Shown: positions 1 through 8,729, counted from the stretch's first letter. The stretch is 64,000 nucleotides of DNA from G963556115 sp963677015 (GCA_963677015.1 OY781533.1:1612001-1676000); one strand, 5' to 3'. The notes: generated by a model from the sequence alone, not told the origin. Numbers and translations: made by a program.

Positions 1-395
1 TACGGGGAGAGGGTTAGTCCTGTCCTCTCCCTGACAAGTTTACTGTTTGCTGCAGTGTCAAGCTGTTCACATATTTCAGTAGCTCTGGCACACTGCCAGA
101 CCAAGGCATTGTATATTGGTTTTGATGTCTTTTTATCCCAAACCAGTACGGTTTCACGCTGGTTGGTTAGCGCCATTGCCTTAATGGTATCCCAGCTTAT
201 CCTGCTGGTATCAATAAGTTCTGATACCGCTGATACCAGGTTGTTGTAGATCTCTTCTGGATCATGTTCTACCCATCCCGGTTTGGGGTAGAATTGTTTA
301 TGATCTTTATTTATACGGGTTGTCACCTGACATTTTTTGTCTATGAGCATGGCTTTTGTTGCCGAGGTGCTCTGATCTATAGCTAGAATATACAT
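1..395 (-). CDS. FGGY-family sugar kinase, glycerol kinase-like, 3' end outside window
   Basis: This leftward frame starts with ATG at 395 and runs off the window edge, giving about 131 N-terminal residues. It opens with the FGGY phosphate-binding stretch DQSTSATKA and carries KPGWVEHDP, ALTNQRET, NALVWQCARA and a GLTLSPY segment, all in the order and spacing of glycerol kinase. FGGY kinases phosphorylate sugars or polyols in the cytoplasm. It lies 68 bases downstream of the transketolase C subunit on the same strand, so it is probably the third gene of that operon, and there it may phosphorylate a ketose rather than glycerol. Family assignment is firm; substrate is open because the C-terminal half, including much of the ATPase site, is not visible. 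Confidence 0.85.
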   Translation of the reverse strand, partial: MYILAIDQSTSATKAMLIDKKCQVTTRINKDHKQFYPKPGWVEHDPEEIYNNLVSAVSELIDTSRISWDTIKAMALTNQRETVLVWDKKTSKPIYNALVWQCARATEICEQLDTAANSKLVRERTGLTLSP

Positions 396-463
396 AATTA
401 AGTGGCATGTTCCCTTCTATATATGCAGTTAAAACCAATATTGTCTGATTGATCAATGGGGAT

Positions 464-1399
464 CTACTTCTTTAGCAGATCTTTAGCCTGAGTACAGAGG
501 TTCTCGACTGTCAGTCCATAATGTTTGAATACTTCAGCAGATTCACCGGTTACAGTCTGTTCATCCGGAATGCCAAGAATTTTCATCGGTGTTGGATTAT
601 TGACAGCAAGAACTTCTGCTACCGCGCCACCGAGCCCGCCAAATGCGTAGTGTTCTTCGATGGTAATAATGTGTCCGGTATCGGAAGCAGCAGCAAGAAT
701 AGCTTCTGTATCCAGCGGTTTTAATGTGTGCATGTCCAGAACTCTGGCGGTAATGCCTTCTTTGGCCAGTTCCGCAGCAGCTTTCTTGGCAATAATTACT
801 GTTTCGCCGCAGGCAATAATAGTAAGATCTTTGCCATCCTGAAGCTGAATTGCCTTGCCGATAGTGAACTCAACTTCTTCTTCATATACATCCTCTACAG
901 CTCCGCGACCCATTCGTACGTATACAGGTCCTTCAAAATCAACCAGTTTCTTTGTCAACTGTCTTGTCTGAATATTGTCGCATGGCAGGACTACTGTCAG
1001 TCCGGCTGTAGCACGCATCATAGCGATATCCTGCAGGGAATGGTGAGATGTTCCAAGTGCGCCATAGCTTACACCGCCACTTATACCTATTAGCTTTACA
1101 TTGGTGTTTGCGTAAGCGAGGTCAACCTTTACCTGCTCGAAACTGCGGGCTGAAAGGAAGCAGGCAGGGGCGCAGGCAAAAGGTTTTAGCCCGGCATTGG
1201 CAAGACCGGCAGAAACACCGACGAGATTTTGCTCGGCGATACCAATTTCAATAAACTGCTCAGGAAGTGTGTCTGCATATTCATTTAGAGTAACTGAACC
1301 TCGTGAATCTGTTGCCAGTACCATAATTTCAGGATTTTCTTTCGCAAGCTCCAGAATAGTTTCAGTAAAGATTTTTCTGCAGGGTTTACTGTTAATCAT
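464..1399 (-). CDS. Transketolase, C-terminal subunit
   Basis: A 311-residue protein made of the pyrimidine-binding and C-terminal domains of transketolase. Visible signatures are the cofactor-activating glutamate segment EQFIEIGIAEQNLVG (about residues 48-62), the ALGTSHHSLQDIAMMRA stretch (about 115-131) and a C-terminal TEEH-like segment ITIEEHYAFGGLGGAV. It needs the partner encoded immediately upstream (69 bases away) to make a complete thiamine-diphosphate enzyme that moves two-carbon ketol units between sugar phosphates. AAGGAAA lies before the ATG. Split transketolases are common in archaea, Firmicutes and in sugar-specific catabolic operons; neighbours here (FGGY kinase, ABC importer, isomerase) point to a dedicated catabolic copy rather than the housekeeping enzyme. 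Confidence 0.93.
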   Translation of the reverse strand: MINSKPCRKIFTETILELAKENPEIMVLATDSRGSVTLNEYADTLPEQFIEIGIAEQNLVGVSAGLANAGLKPFACAPACFLSARSFEQVKVDLAYANTNVKLIGISGGVSYGALGTSHHSLQDIAMMRATAGLTVVLPCDNIQTRQLTKKLVDFEGPVYVRMGRGAVEDVYEEEVEFTIGKAIQLQDGKDLTIIACGETVIIAKKAAAELAKEGITARVLDMHTLKPLDTEAILAAASDTGHIITIEEHYAFGGLGGAVAEVLAVNNPTPMKILGIPDEQTVTGESAEVFKHYGLTVENLCTQAKDLLKK

Positions 1400-1468
1400 G
1401 ATTATAATTTCCTTGTTATTGTCTGTGTGAAAATTTGAGTGGTTCTAAACCTGAAAAGAAGGCTGGGC

Positions 1469-2290
1469 TTATATATAAGCGGACTCAAGATCTTTGAGTG
1501 CTGTTTCCAGTTCTTCACCTTTTGGAACTCCGTGATGCCATTTTGCCTGATTTTCCATGAATGAGACGCCTTTGCCTTTGGTGGTTCTGGCGATCAGCAT
1601 TGTTGGCTTGGCTTTAGTATAATCAACACTATCCAGAGTTGTACAGAGCGCTTCTATGTCATTTCCAGCCACTTCAAGTACATCCCAGCCAAAACTTTCC
1701 CATTTGCTGGCAAGATTATCCAGAGACATTACATCTTCAGTATTACCACTTATCTGCAGATAGTTGCGGTCGACAATTCCCAGAAGATTTCCTAATTTGT
1801 AGTGGCTTGCGGCCATAGCTGCTTCCCAGATTGAGCCTTCGGCCTGTTCTCCATCACCCATCAAAGTAAATACCCGGTTTGGTTTGTTGAGTTTCTTTTG
1901 CGCAATCGCCATACCTACAGAAACTGAAAGAGCGTGACCAAGAGCTCCGGTATTCATTTCAATTCCCGGGACTTTTCTGGTTGGATGTCCAATGAGTCTT
2001 GACTTATAAGCGGAGAAGGTTTCAAGTTCTTCTTTTGGGAAATAACCCATGTCAGCAAGAACACACAGGTATGGTTCTACAGAGTGCCCCTTGCTTAGCA
2101 GGAAGTAATCTCTTTCATCCCACTTTGGGTTTTTAGGATCATGCTTCATGGTATTATAGAATAGTGAAACCAGGATATCAGTCGATGACAGTGCTCCTCC
2201 GGTATGTCCGGTTTTAGCGTGATTGATCATTTTGATCAAGCTGATTCTGATATCTGTCGCTTTGTTCTTCAGTTCGGTAATATCTTTCAT
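1469..2290 (-). CDS. Transketolase, N-terminal (ThDP-binding) subunit
   Basis: A 273-residue protein corresponding to the thiamine-diphosphate-binding domain of transketolase. Seen are HAKTGHTGGALSSTDILVSL near the N terminus, the KGHSVEPYL motif, the GALGHALSVSVGMAIAQK stretch and the metal/ThDP-binding GDGEQAEGSIWEA followed by DRNYLQISG. Together with the downstream C-terminal subunit it forms the active cytosolic enzyme. It is the first gene of a leftward operon and faces the sugar-binding protein gene at 2812 across a 520-base divergent promoter region. GGAAAC sits eight bases before the ATG. Usual one-chain transketolases are about 660 residues; the two subunits here add to 584, as expected for the split form. 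Confidence 0.93.
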   Translation of the reverse strand: MKDITELKNKATDIRISLIKMINHAKTGHTGGALSSTDILVSLFYNTMKHDPKNPKWDERDYFLLSKGHSVEPYLCVLADMGYFPKEELETFSAYKSRLIGHPTRKVPGIEMNTGALGHALSVSVGMAIAQKKLNKPNRVFTLMGDGEQAEGSIWEAAMAASHYKLGNLLGIVDRNYLQISGNTEDVMSLDNLASKWESFGWDVLEVAGNDIEALCTTLDSVDYTKAKPTMLIARTTKGKGVSFMENQAKWHHGVPKGEELETALKDLESAYI

Positions 2291-2811
2291 GCCGTTTCCT
2301 TTTAAAAAAGTAATTAAAATAGGGATAGTACTACTTGTATTTTAATACCAAAAAACTCTTAGTCAATAAATTTATTAAATTAATTTAATAAATTTAAAGG
2401 TTTGTGGGTAAGGGGTGTTAAAAATTGAAATTAATATTTTATTAGACTATAATATTGCATTTTAAAGGCAATTTAATGGTATTATATATAATGTAAAACA
2501 GTTATTGATAAATATATACTTATTCAAGTTAGCATAATATGGCTGAATGGTTAGGTTGTTACTAAATTAATTTAAATAAAAATTTTAATTTAATTTGACA
2601 AATAAATTTTGTGGTGTATTCTCTAGTTAGGTGCTTTAAATTAATTTTAATGCATTGTCCCGTTGCTTTCATTTGTTACAAATTCTTATTCGTTTATTCA
2701 TAGTTTTCATGTTTATTTAGCTATTTTTTATATTGTTTTGTTGCACTAAAAGCGTGGCTACATTTTGTTTTGTGTTGTACTTTTTTATGTTTTTTTTTAA
2801 GGAAATTTACT
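2291..2811. promoter_or_regulatory. Divergent regulatory region with A/T palindromes
   Basis: This 521-base, very AT-rich stretch separates the transketolase operon from the rightward ABC importer operon. It contains a perfect 30-base palindrome made only of A and T at 2367-2396. The palindrome's core AAATTAATTT (2377-2386) recurs at 2564-2573 and 2638-2647. A sigma70-like promoter for the rightward operon, TTGACA (2595-2600) and TATTCT (2617-2622) with 16 bases between, is bracketed by the second and third copies. The roughly 160-base leader before the start at 2812 is T-rich. I infer binding sites for a local regulator; no regulator gene lies directly beside them. Confidence 0.55.
2595..2622 (+). 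promoter_or_regulatory. Predicted sigma70 promoter of the sugar importer operon
   Basis: TTGACA at 2595-2600 and TATTCT at 2617-2622 are spaced by 16 bases, close to consensus. Transcription would start near 2629, leaving a leader of roughly 180 bases before the binding-protein ATG at 2812. The AAATTAATTT motif lies just upstream of the -35 (2564-2573) and just downstream of the predicted start (2638-2647). Confidence 0.5.
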
Positions 2812-3744
2812 ATGAAAAAACTTCTATTGACTCTTGTTGCACTTGTTATGGTGTTTGCTGTAAGTGCTAATGCCGCTGAAAAAGGATTAATTGTTGTTGT
2901 TACTCCATCACATGATAATCCTTTCTTTAAGACAGAAGCTATGGTAGCAAAGAAAACTGCTGAAGATATGGGGTATACAACTCTTATTCTTTCTCATGAT
3001 GATGATGCCAATAAACAGGATCAGGCTTTTGAAACAGCTATCGCCAGTGGCGCTAAGGCTATTATCTGTGACAATGCCGGTGCTGATGCAACTGTTGCTG
3101 CTGTTAAGAAGGCAAAAACAGCAGGTGTTCCTGTATTTCTTATTGACAGAGAAATCAATGTTCCTGATCTAGCTGTCAGCCAGATTGTTTCAAATAATTA
3201 TCAGGGCGCAGTTTTAGGTGGTGAAGCGTTTGTTGATTATATGGATGAAGCTGGTGAGTATGTTGAACTTGTTGGTAAAGAGTCTGATACCAATGCTGGT
3301 GTGCGTTCAAAGGGATTTCATGAAGTTATTGACCAGTATCCAGATATGAAACTTGTTGCTCGCCAGAGTGCCAACTGGTCACAGACCGAAGGCTTTTCTA
3401 AGATGGAAACTATCATTCAGGCAAACCCAAATATCAAGGGTGTTGTTTGTGGTAATGACACTATGGCTATGGGAGCTTATGCTGCACTCAAGGCTGCTGG
3501 AATGGGCGATGTCGTTGTTGTTGGTTTTGACGGCAGTAATGATGTTCGTGATTCAATTCTTTCAGGCGGTATTAAAGCAACAGTTCTGCAGACATGTGCT
3601 ATCAATGCAAAGATGGCTGTAGAGCAGGCTGATAAGTTCATAACTACCGGTTCAACCGGTCTTCCTGAAAAGCAGTTGACAGACTGTATTCTAATCGATT
3701 CTTCAAATGCTAAAAAGCTTGATAATTTTGATCTTGCTGAATAG
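2812..3744 (+). CDS. Periplasmic sugar-binding protein, ribose/D-ribose-type (RbsB-like)
   Basis: A 310-residue secreted substrate-binding protein of the periplasmic-binding-protein type 1 sugar family. I chose ATG 2812 because AAGGAAA precedes it and it gives a classical signal peptide (MKKLLLTLVALVMVFAVSANA) cut near residue 21; an upstream in-frame start at 2770 would bury the signal. The mature protein starts with the usual strand plus SHDNPFFKT and contains GNDTMAMGAY and VGFDGSNDV, hallmarks of RbsB relatives. It delivers a monosaccharide to the ATPase and permease at 4550 and 6168. Its sugar is not readable from sequence. It is followed by a strong hairpin, probably allowing high expression relative to the membrane genes. 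Confidence 0.92.
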   Translation: MKKLLLTLVALVMVFAVSANAAEKGLIVVVTPSHDNPFFKTEAMVAKKTAEDMGYTTLILSHDDDANKQDQAFETAIASGAKAIICDNAGADATVAAVKKAKTAGVPVFLIDREINVPDLAVSQIVSNNYQGAVLGGEAFVDYMDEAGEYVELVGKESDTNAGVRSKGFHEVIDQYPDMKLVARQSANWSQTEGFSKMETIIQANPNIKGVVCGNDTMAMGAYAALKAAGMGDVVVVGFDGSNDVRDSILSGGIKATVLQTCAINAKMAVEQADKFITTGSTGLPEKQLTDCILIDSSNAKKLDNFDLAE

Positions 3745-3786
3745 TTGAATTTTGTATTAGAACCTAGCCATAATAATTTAAGACTC

Positions 3787-3818
3787 GATACTCTGGCTGG
3801 ACGTTGCAGCCGGGTATC
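3787..3818 (+). terminator. Intercistronic stem-loop after binding-protein gene
   Basis: GATAC plus CTGGCTG pairs with CAGCCGG plus GTATC around a seven-base loop, with one bulged T. No U-tract follows, so it is more likely a 3'-end stabiliser or partial terminator that raises binding-protein mRNA over the downstream genes, as known for many binding-protein operons. Confidence 0.6.
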
Positions 3819-3874
3819 GGGTTGAACAAAGCAAACAGAACAGTATTTAGTAAAACAGGATGAGGATGGTTTAA

Positions 3875-4546
3875 ATGTCAAAATTCAAGGTTATTGGGAT
3901 TGTGGTACTGGTTGTATATCTTGTGGCTTCAGTTGCAACTGCAATAACTCTTTCACCTAAAGAGATTAAAGAGTTGGAAAAGAAGGCGACTGCAGTATCA
4001 AACAGTGATAGTGGTAAAGATATGAAGGGCTATGTGACAGATATCTGGGCAGCCAAAATAATACCGGAGTTCGATAAGAATGCCCAGGAACTCTCTGTTG
4101 TGCTGGCGGGGCTTAAGGCTGATCCTGAGGGATTTGCAAAGAAATTCGGCAAGCGTAATAATAACTTCAGTCCAATGAATTATATTGTTAAGGGCAAGGC
4201 TGTTGTCAAGGCTATGAAAACAAAGTCTGCAGCAGGTACGATCTCTCTTGATGTTAGGGATTTATCTGGAAAGAAGGATGTTGTTATTCAGGTTGGTCCG
4301 GTTATTAAGAAAAGTGCAATTCGTGATTCTCTCTCTTTTATTGATTTCAATGACTTTCAGAATCAGATAGAATTCGGAGAGTTGTCTAAGGAGATTAAGA
4401 ATTACATTCTTGACAATGTAGTAAAAGATATTAAAGAAAAAGACTTGGTGGGTAAAGAAATAGAGTTTGAAGGCGCATTCACCTTTGATAAACGGCGTGG
4501 TAAAGTTCTTATTTCACCAGTTAAGATAAGTGTTGGGGGAAAATAA
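3875..4546 (+). CDS. DUF2291 family membrane-anchored protein
   Basis: A 223-residue protein with one N-terminal hydrophobic segment (about residues 5-25) and a soluble remainder. Recognisable DUF2291 features include YVTDIWAAKIIPEF, the GPVIKKSAIRDSLSFIDFNDFQNQIEF block around the centre and the closing GKEIEFEGAFTF. Members occur almost only inside ribose-type ABC transporter operons, between binding protein and ATPase or permease, and their function is unknown. Many are annotated as lipoproteins; here I see no lipobox cysteine, so it is probably a signal-anchored inner-membrane protein. It starts 130 bases after the binding protein and ends 3 bases before the ATPase start. Confidence 0.85.
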   Translation: MSKFKVIGIVVLVVYLVASVATAITLSPKEIKELEKKATAVSNSDSGKDMKGYVTDIWAAKIIPEFDKNAQELSVVLAGLKADPEGFAKKFGKRNNNFSPMNYIVKGKAVVKAMKTKSAAGTISLDVRDLSGKKDVVIQVGPVIKKSAIRDSLSFIDFNDFQNQIEFGELSKEIKNYILDNVVKDIKEKDLVGKEIEFEGAFTFDKRRGKVLISPVKISVGGK

Positions 4547-4549
4547 ATT

Positions 4550-6112
4550 ATGAGTAATAAAACATCGGTACATCAGCCAATACCGGATAACATAATTTAC
4601 CGAGCCCAGAATATTGTAAAACGTTATCCAGGTACGGTAGCTTTAAAAGGTGTTGATTTTAAAATATATCCTGGAAAGGTAAATGTTCTTGTTGGTGAGA
4701 ATGGTGCCGGAAAATCAACATTGATGAAAATAATGGCGGGTATTGAGTTTCTTTCTGAAGGTCAGCTCTTCTGGAAGGGCAAAGAAATTAAAATTGATAC
4801 TACTGAGCAGGCTGAGTCCTTGGGCATTAGAATTATTCATCAGGAACTTAATCTTTGTCCAAATCTTACGGTTGCTGATAATATTTTTCTCAATTGCGAG
4901 TTGACAGACAAATATGGCAATATAGATGTCAAGCGCCAGGAAAGAGAGGCCGCTGTATTGTTGAGGCGGCTTGAGCAGGATATCAATCCTAAAGAATTGG
5001 TTTCAAATTTAAAAGTAGGTCAGCAGCAGATTGTTGAGATTGCCAAATCACTGCGTAATGAGATGGAAATTCTTATTATGGATGAGCCTACATCTGCTCT
5101 TAGTAACACAGAAGTACGGGTTTTATTTAATATTATTAATGACCTCAAGAGTCAAGGGGTAGCGGTAATTTACATCTCTCACAAACTTGAAGAACTAATT
5201 GAAATCGGTGACAATATCACGGTTTTGCGTGATGGGGAACTGGTAACGGTTAAAGAAATGGAAGATGTGACTCTACAGTGGATTGTTCGGAGTATGGCAG
5301 GAAAAGACTGGGGGGATGTATTTCCTAAGCGGGATTTGCCTGATTCTGATGATATTGTTTTGAGTGTGAAAAATCTTTCATGCAGGTTCGGGACTGAACA
5401 GGAAGATCTGAAAGATATTTCATTCGATTTAAAAAAGGGAGAAATCCTGGGCATTTATGGGTTGCTCGGCGCCGGTCGTTCTGAAGTGCTGGAGGCAATA
5501 ATGGGACTTAATCTTGATTATGAAGGTGAGATAAAAATCAATGATAAGTTACTGAAAACTCAGGATATTGAAGAACGTATCAGGGAAGGTGTCGTGCTGG
5601 TTCCTGAGGACAGACAGCGTGAGGGACTGGTGCCGGTTTTGTCGGTTGGTCATAATATGACTATGGCGGGATTGTGGCGTATTATCAAATATGGTTTTCA
5701 TATCGATAAGGCTCTTGAGAGCAGTTCTATAAAGCGCATGTTTGAAAAGATGAGTGTCAAGGCTCCAAGTCCCAAGGTGCCGGTTTCATCATTGAGTGGT
5801 GGTAATCAGCAGAAGGTTGTAATTGGTAAATGTCTGCTCACAGAGCCAAAAGTTCTGCTGATGGATGAACCGACCAGAGGTATTGATGTGGGAGCAAAGG
5901 GCGAAGTATTCATGCTTATGGATGAGCTGGCAAAAGAGGGTTTGGGAGTACTCTTTGTCTCCTCTGAAATTAAAGAGATTATTGGTGTTTGTGATCGTGT
6001 TATAGTTCTTTCTAAGGGGAAAAAGACCAAAGAGCTTACCAAGAAAGATATAACCGAAGAGAATCTTGTTGATGCCTCTGCTATCGGTCACAGGACGACT
6101 AAGGTTGGGTAA
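4550..6112 (+). CDS. Sugar ABC transporter ATPase with two nucleotide-binding domains (RbsA/MglA-like)
   Basis: A 520-residue ATPase of the carbohydrate uptake CUT2 class. The first domain has Walker A GENGAGKST near residue 55, a degenerate signature region and Walker B ILIMDEPTSAL. The second domain has a non-canonical Walker A GLLGAGRSE, the signature LSGGNQQKVVIGK and Walker B LLMDEPTRGID. This pairing of one consensus and one degenerate site is typical of RbsA. It powers import of the sugar captured by the binding protein at 2812 through the permease at 6168. Start ATG 4550 is only 3 bases from the previous stop, with GGGGGAAA upstream, so translation is probably coupled. Confidence 0.95.
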   Translation: MSNKTSVHQPIPDNIIYRAQNIVKRYPGTVALKGVDFKIYPGKVNVLVGENGAGKSTLMKIMAGIEFLSEGQLFWKGKEIKIDTTEQAESLGIRIIHQELNLCPNLTVADNIFLNCELTDKYGNIDVKRQEREAAVLLRRLEQDINPKELVSNLKVGQQQIVEIAKSLRNEMEILIMDEPTSALSNTEVRVLFNIINDLKSQGVAVIYISHKLEELIEIGDNITVLRDGELVTVKEMEDVTLQWIVRSMAGKDWGDVFPKRDLPDSDDIVLSVKNLSCRFGTEQEDLKDISFDLKKGEILGIYGLLGAGRSEVLEAIMGLNLDYEGEIKINDKLLKTQDIEERIREGVVLVPEDRQREGLVPVLSVGHNMTMAGLWRIIKYGFHIDKALESSSIKRMFEKMSVKAPSPKVPVSSLSGGNQQKVVIGKCLLTEPKVLLMDEPTRGIDVGAKGEVFMLMDELAKEGLGVLFVSSEIKEIIGVCDRVIVLSKGKKTKELTKKDITEENLVDASAIGHRTTKVG

Positions 6113-6167
6113 AACTTGTTTGTGATGATATTAAATATACCTGAATAAATGGTATCTAGGAGTAGAA

Positions 6168-7205
6168 ATGCAAAATAAAAAGAATGTTAATCTTAGCCTG
6201 TGGATAATGAAGATGCGTACTGTTATTGCGCTGGTCATTATCACTGTGATTATTACAGTGCTATTAGAGGTGACAAGAAATATCAATTTCCTGAATCCAC
6301 TGAATCTCGTGACTGTTGGCAAGCATGTGGCCATAACTGCGATTCTTGCTTTGGGAATGACCTTTGTTATTCTTACCGGCGGTATTGATCTTTCAATAGG
6401 CGGTATTGTAGGTTTGTGCGGTATGATCGCCGGTGGCTTGATTTATGAGGGCTTTGCTATACCCGGCGGCGATATTATGTTCTTCAACATATGGTCCATT
6501 ATTATAGCAGTACTCATTATCGGTACATTTATCGGATATCTCAATGGTGTTTTGATAACTAAATTGAATGTAGCTCCGTTTATCGGTACATTGGGTATGA
6601 TGTATATTGCCAGAGGTCTGGCTAATCTCCGTTCCGGCGGAGCAACTTTTCCTAATCTTCAGGGTAAGGAAGAGCTGGGAAATACCGGGTTTACTTTCCT
6701 TGGTGCCGGGCATATAATTGGGATACCGGTTTCGATCTGGATTATGATTATTCTGGCTATTATAGCCGTATATGTAGCCAAGAAAACACCATTGGGAAGG
6801 CATATTTATGCCATTGGCGGTAACGCCAAAGCCGCAAAACTTTCCGGCGTCCAGGTTAAAAAGGTTACGCTCTGGGTGTATATGTTCTCAGGATTCTGTG
6901 CAGGTCTTGTGGGTCTTATTATATCTTCTCAGCTTGTTGCATCTCATCCGGCTACAGGTGAGAGCTATGAAATGAATGCTATTGCGGCTGCGGTTCTTGG
7001 AGGTACATCTCTATCAGGAGGTGTTGGTACAATCGGTGGTACTGTAATTGGTGCTTTTGTAATCGGTATCCTTAATGACGGTCTGGTTATGCTTGGGGTT
7101 TCGGAGTTCTGGCAGAATGTTATTAAAGGTATTGTAATTATTGCCGCTGTAGTTTTTGATCAGATTCAGAAGCGTATGAACGCAAAAGCTTCAGTAGCAA
7201 AATAA
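6168..7205 (+). CDS. Sugar ABC transporter permease (RbsC-like)
   Basis: A 345-residue inner-membrane protein with about eight to ten hydrophobic segments. LALGMTFVILTGGIDLSIGGIVGL (split here only for description: the TGGIDLSIG core) and the C-terminal AIAAAVLGGTSLSGGVGTIGGT block are the family signatures of the RbsC/XylH/AraH permeases. A TAGGAGT site precedes the ATG. The gene forms one operon with the binding protein, DUF2291 gene and ATPase. It forms the translocation channel, probably as a homodimer. Confidence 0.94.
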   Translation: MQNKKNVNLSLWIMKMRTVIALVIITVIITVLLEVTRNINFLNPLNLVTVGKHVAITAILALGMTFVILTGGIDLSIGGIVGLCGMIAGGLIYEGFAIPGGDIMFFNIWSIIIAVLIIGTFIGYLNGVLITKLNVAPFIGTLGMMYIARGLANLRSGGATFPNLQGKEELGNTGFTFLGAGHIIGIPVSIWIMIILAIIAVYVAKKTPLGRHIYAIGGNAKAAKLSGVQVKKVTLWVYMFSGFCAGLVGLIISSQLVASHPATGESYEMNAIAAAVLGGTSLSGGVGTIGGTVIGAFVIGILNDGLVMLGVSEFWQNVIKGIVIIAAVVFDQIQKRMNAKASVAK

Positions 7206-7239
7206 ATTTCGTTGTCTGTAAATATTGATAGGAAATAAT

Positions 7240-8664
7240 ATGAAAAAGTATTCTGTAAAGATAGGTGTTGCTCCTACAAGAAGATTTATCTTCAGCAAGG
7301 AAGATGCACACGCCTATAAAGATAAGACTTATCAGAAATTGGATGAGCTCGGGGTTGAGTATGTCGGGATTGATGATGTAAACGATGAAGGGCTTCTGCA
7401 TTCTGAAAGTGATGTTGAAAAAGTTATTGCAAAATTCAGAGCGGAAAAGGTTGACTGTCTGTTTTTCCCACATTGTAATTTCGGTACCGAGGATCTTGTG
7501 TGTAAAGTAGCGCTGGAGTTTAAATTGCCAGTTCTGCTCTGGGGACCACGGGATGAAAGCCCGCTTGAAGATGGTTCACGTTTACGTGACAGTCAGTGTG
7601 GTCTTTTTGCTACCGGTAAAGTACTTCGTCGTTTCAACCTTCCTTTTACTTATTTGCCTAATGACCGTCTTGAAGATGTAAGTTTTGAACGCGGTCTTAA
7701 GAACTTTATCGCTGCGGTTAATGTTGTGCGTGAAGTCAGAACTACACGTGTGTTGCAGATAGCGCCAAGACCTGCTGGTTTCTGGACAGTAATGTTCAAT
7801 GAGGGTGAGTTGCTGGAAAAATTTGGCATTCAGGTATTTCCGGTGAGCTTGTCAGAGATTGTTTCGGCAGTAAAGCGGCTTGATGCTGACGTTAATAATT
7901 CTGAAGTTGCTGCGACTATAGAATTTATGAATGAAAAAATGCAGGTGAATGTCAACCCTGATGAAGTACGCAGAGTTGCCGCTCTCAAGGTTGCAATGGA
8001 AGCCGCAGCAAAGAATAACGGCTGTAATTCCATAGCTATTCAATGCTGGGATTCGCTTCAGCATGAACTTTCAATAATGCCTTGTGTCTGTAATTCCATT
8101 CTTACCGATCTCGGTATTCCTGTTGCATGTGAAACCGATGTTCATGGTGCGGTTTCAGCAGTAATTGCGCAGGCTGCAACTATGGGAGATACTTCTCCGT
8201 TCTTTGCTGACTGGACTGTAAGGCATCCTGATAATGACAATGCAGAACTTCTTCAGCATTGTGGACCATATCCGCTGTCGCTGGCTAAGGAAAAACCTAT
8301 TCTTGGCCGTCCGTTCGCTCTTCCGGGAAAATGTGCCGGTGCCGTACTATCTGAGATCAAGGGCGGGGAGATGACAATTCTGCGTTTTGACGGTGATCAT
8401 GGAGAATACAAGCTTTTGGCGGGAAAAGCCAAGGGTGTTGAAGGTCCGTATATTATGGGTACGTATGTCTGGATAGAGGTTGAAGATTGGCTTGCTCTTG
8501 AGCGTAAACTTGTCGAAGGCCCATATATTCATCATTGTGTCGGTGTTCATGGTGACTTTGTACCGGTAGTATATGAAGCATGCAAATATATTCCTGGTCT
8601 TAATATTGATCTTTATGATACTGATGCTCAGAAGAAGATAGACGCATATCTGTACGGCAGGTAA
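7240..8664 (+). CDS. L-fucose/L-arabinose isomerase family protein
   Basis: A 474-residue cytoplasmic protein with the fold features of the L-fucose isomerase family: an N-terminal half with a DCLFFPHCNFGTED region and a C-terminal half with CETDVHGAVSAVI, FADWTVRHPDND and a final HHCVGVHGDF segment that contribute the metal-binding and active-site acids and histidine. ATG 7240 is preferred over an in-frame start 15 bases upstream because AGGAAATAAT leads into it. Family members interconvert aldoses and ketoses with a divalent metal, though some members have other roles. As last gene of the importer operon it probably isomerises the imported sugar before phosphorylation by the FGGY kinase. 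Exact substrate unknown. Confidence 0.85.
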   Translation: MKKYSVKIGVAPTRRFIFSKEDAHAYKDKTYQKLDELGVEYVGIDDVNDEGLLHSESDVEKVIAKFRAEKVDCLFFPHCNFGTEDLVCKVALEFKLPVLLWGPRDESPLEDGSRLRDSQCGLFATGKVLRRFNLPFTYLPNDRLEDVSFERGLKNFIAAVNVVREVRTTRVLQIAPRPAGFWTVMFNEGELLEKFGIQVFPVSLSEIVSAVKRLDADVNNSEVAATIEFMNEKMQVNVNPDEVRRVAALKVAMEAAAKNNGCNSIAIQCWDSLQHELSIMPCVCNSILTDLGIPVACETDVHGAVSAVIAQAATMGDTSPFFADWTVRHPDNDNAELLQHCGPYPLSLAKEKPILGRPFALPGKCAGAVLSEIKGGEMTILRFDGDHGEYKLLAGKAKGVEGPYIMGTYVWIEVEDWLALERKLVEGPYIHHCVGVHGDFVPVVYEACKYIPGLNIDLYDTDAQKKIDAYLYGR

Positions 8665-8696
8665 AATTTAAGCTCTATATTTATTTATAGCTTTTA

Positions 8697-8729
8697 ACCG
8701 GGAATTCGCTGTTTTGGCGAATTCCCGGT
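8697..8729 (+). terminator. Rho-independent terminator of the importer operon
   Basis: A perfect 13-base-pair stem ACCGGGAATTCGC / GCGAATTCCCGGT encloses a seven-base T-rich loop, 32 bases after the isomerase stop, followed by GTGTTTTA. Confidence 0.85.

Noticed and set aside
2770..2811. An N-terminal extension of the first binding protein
   Set aside because: It would place 14 residues before the signal peptide; ATG 2812 with AAGGAAA is much better.
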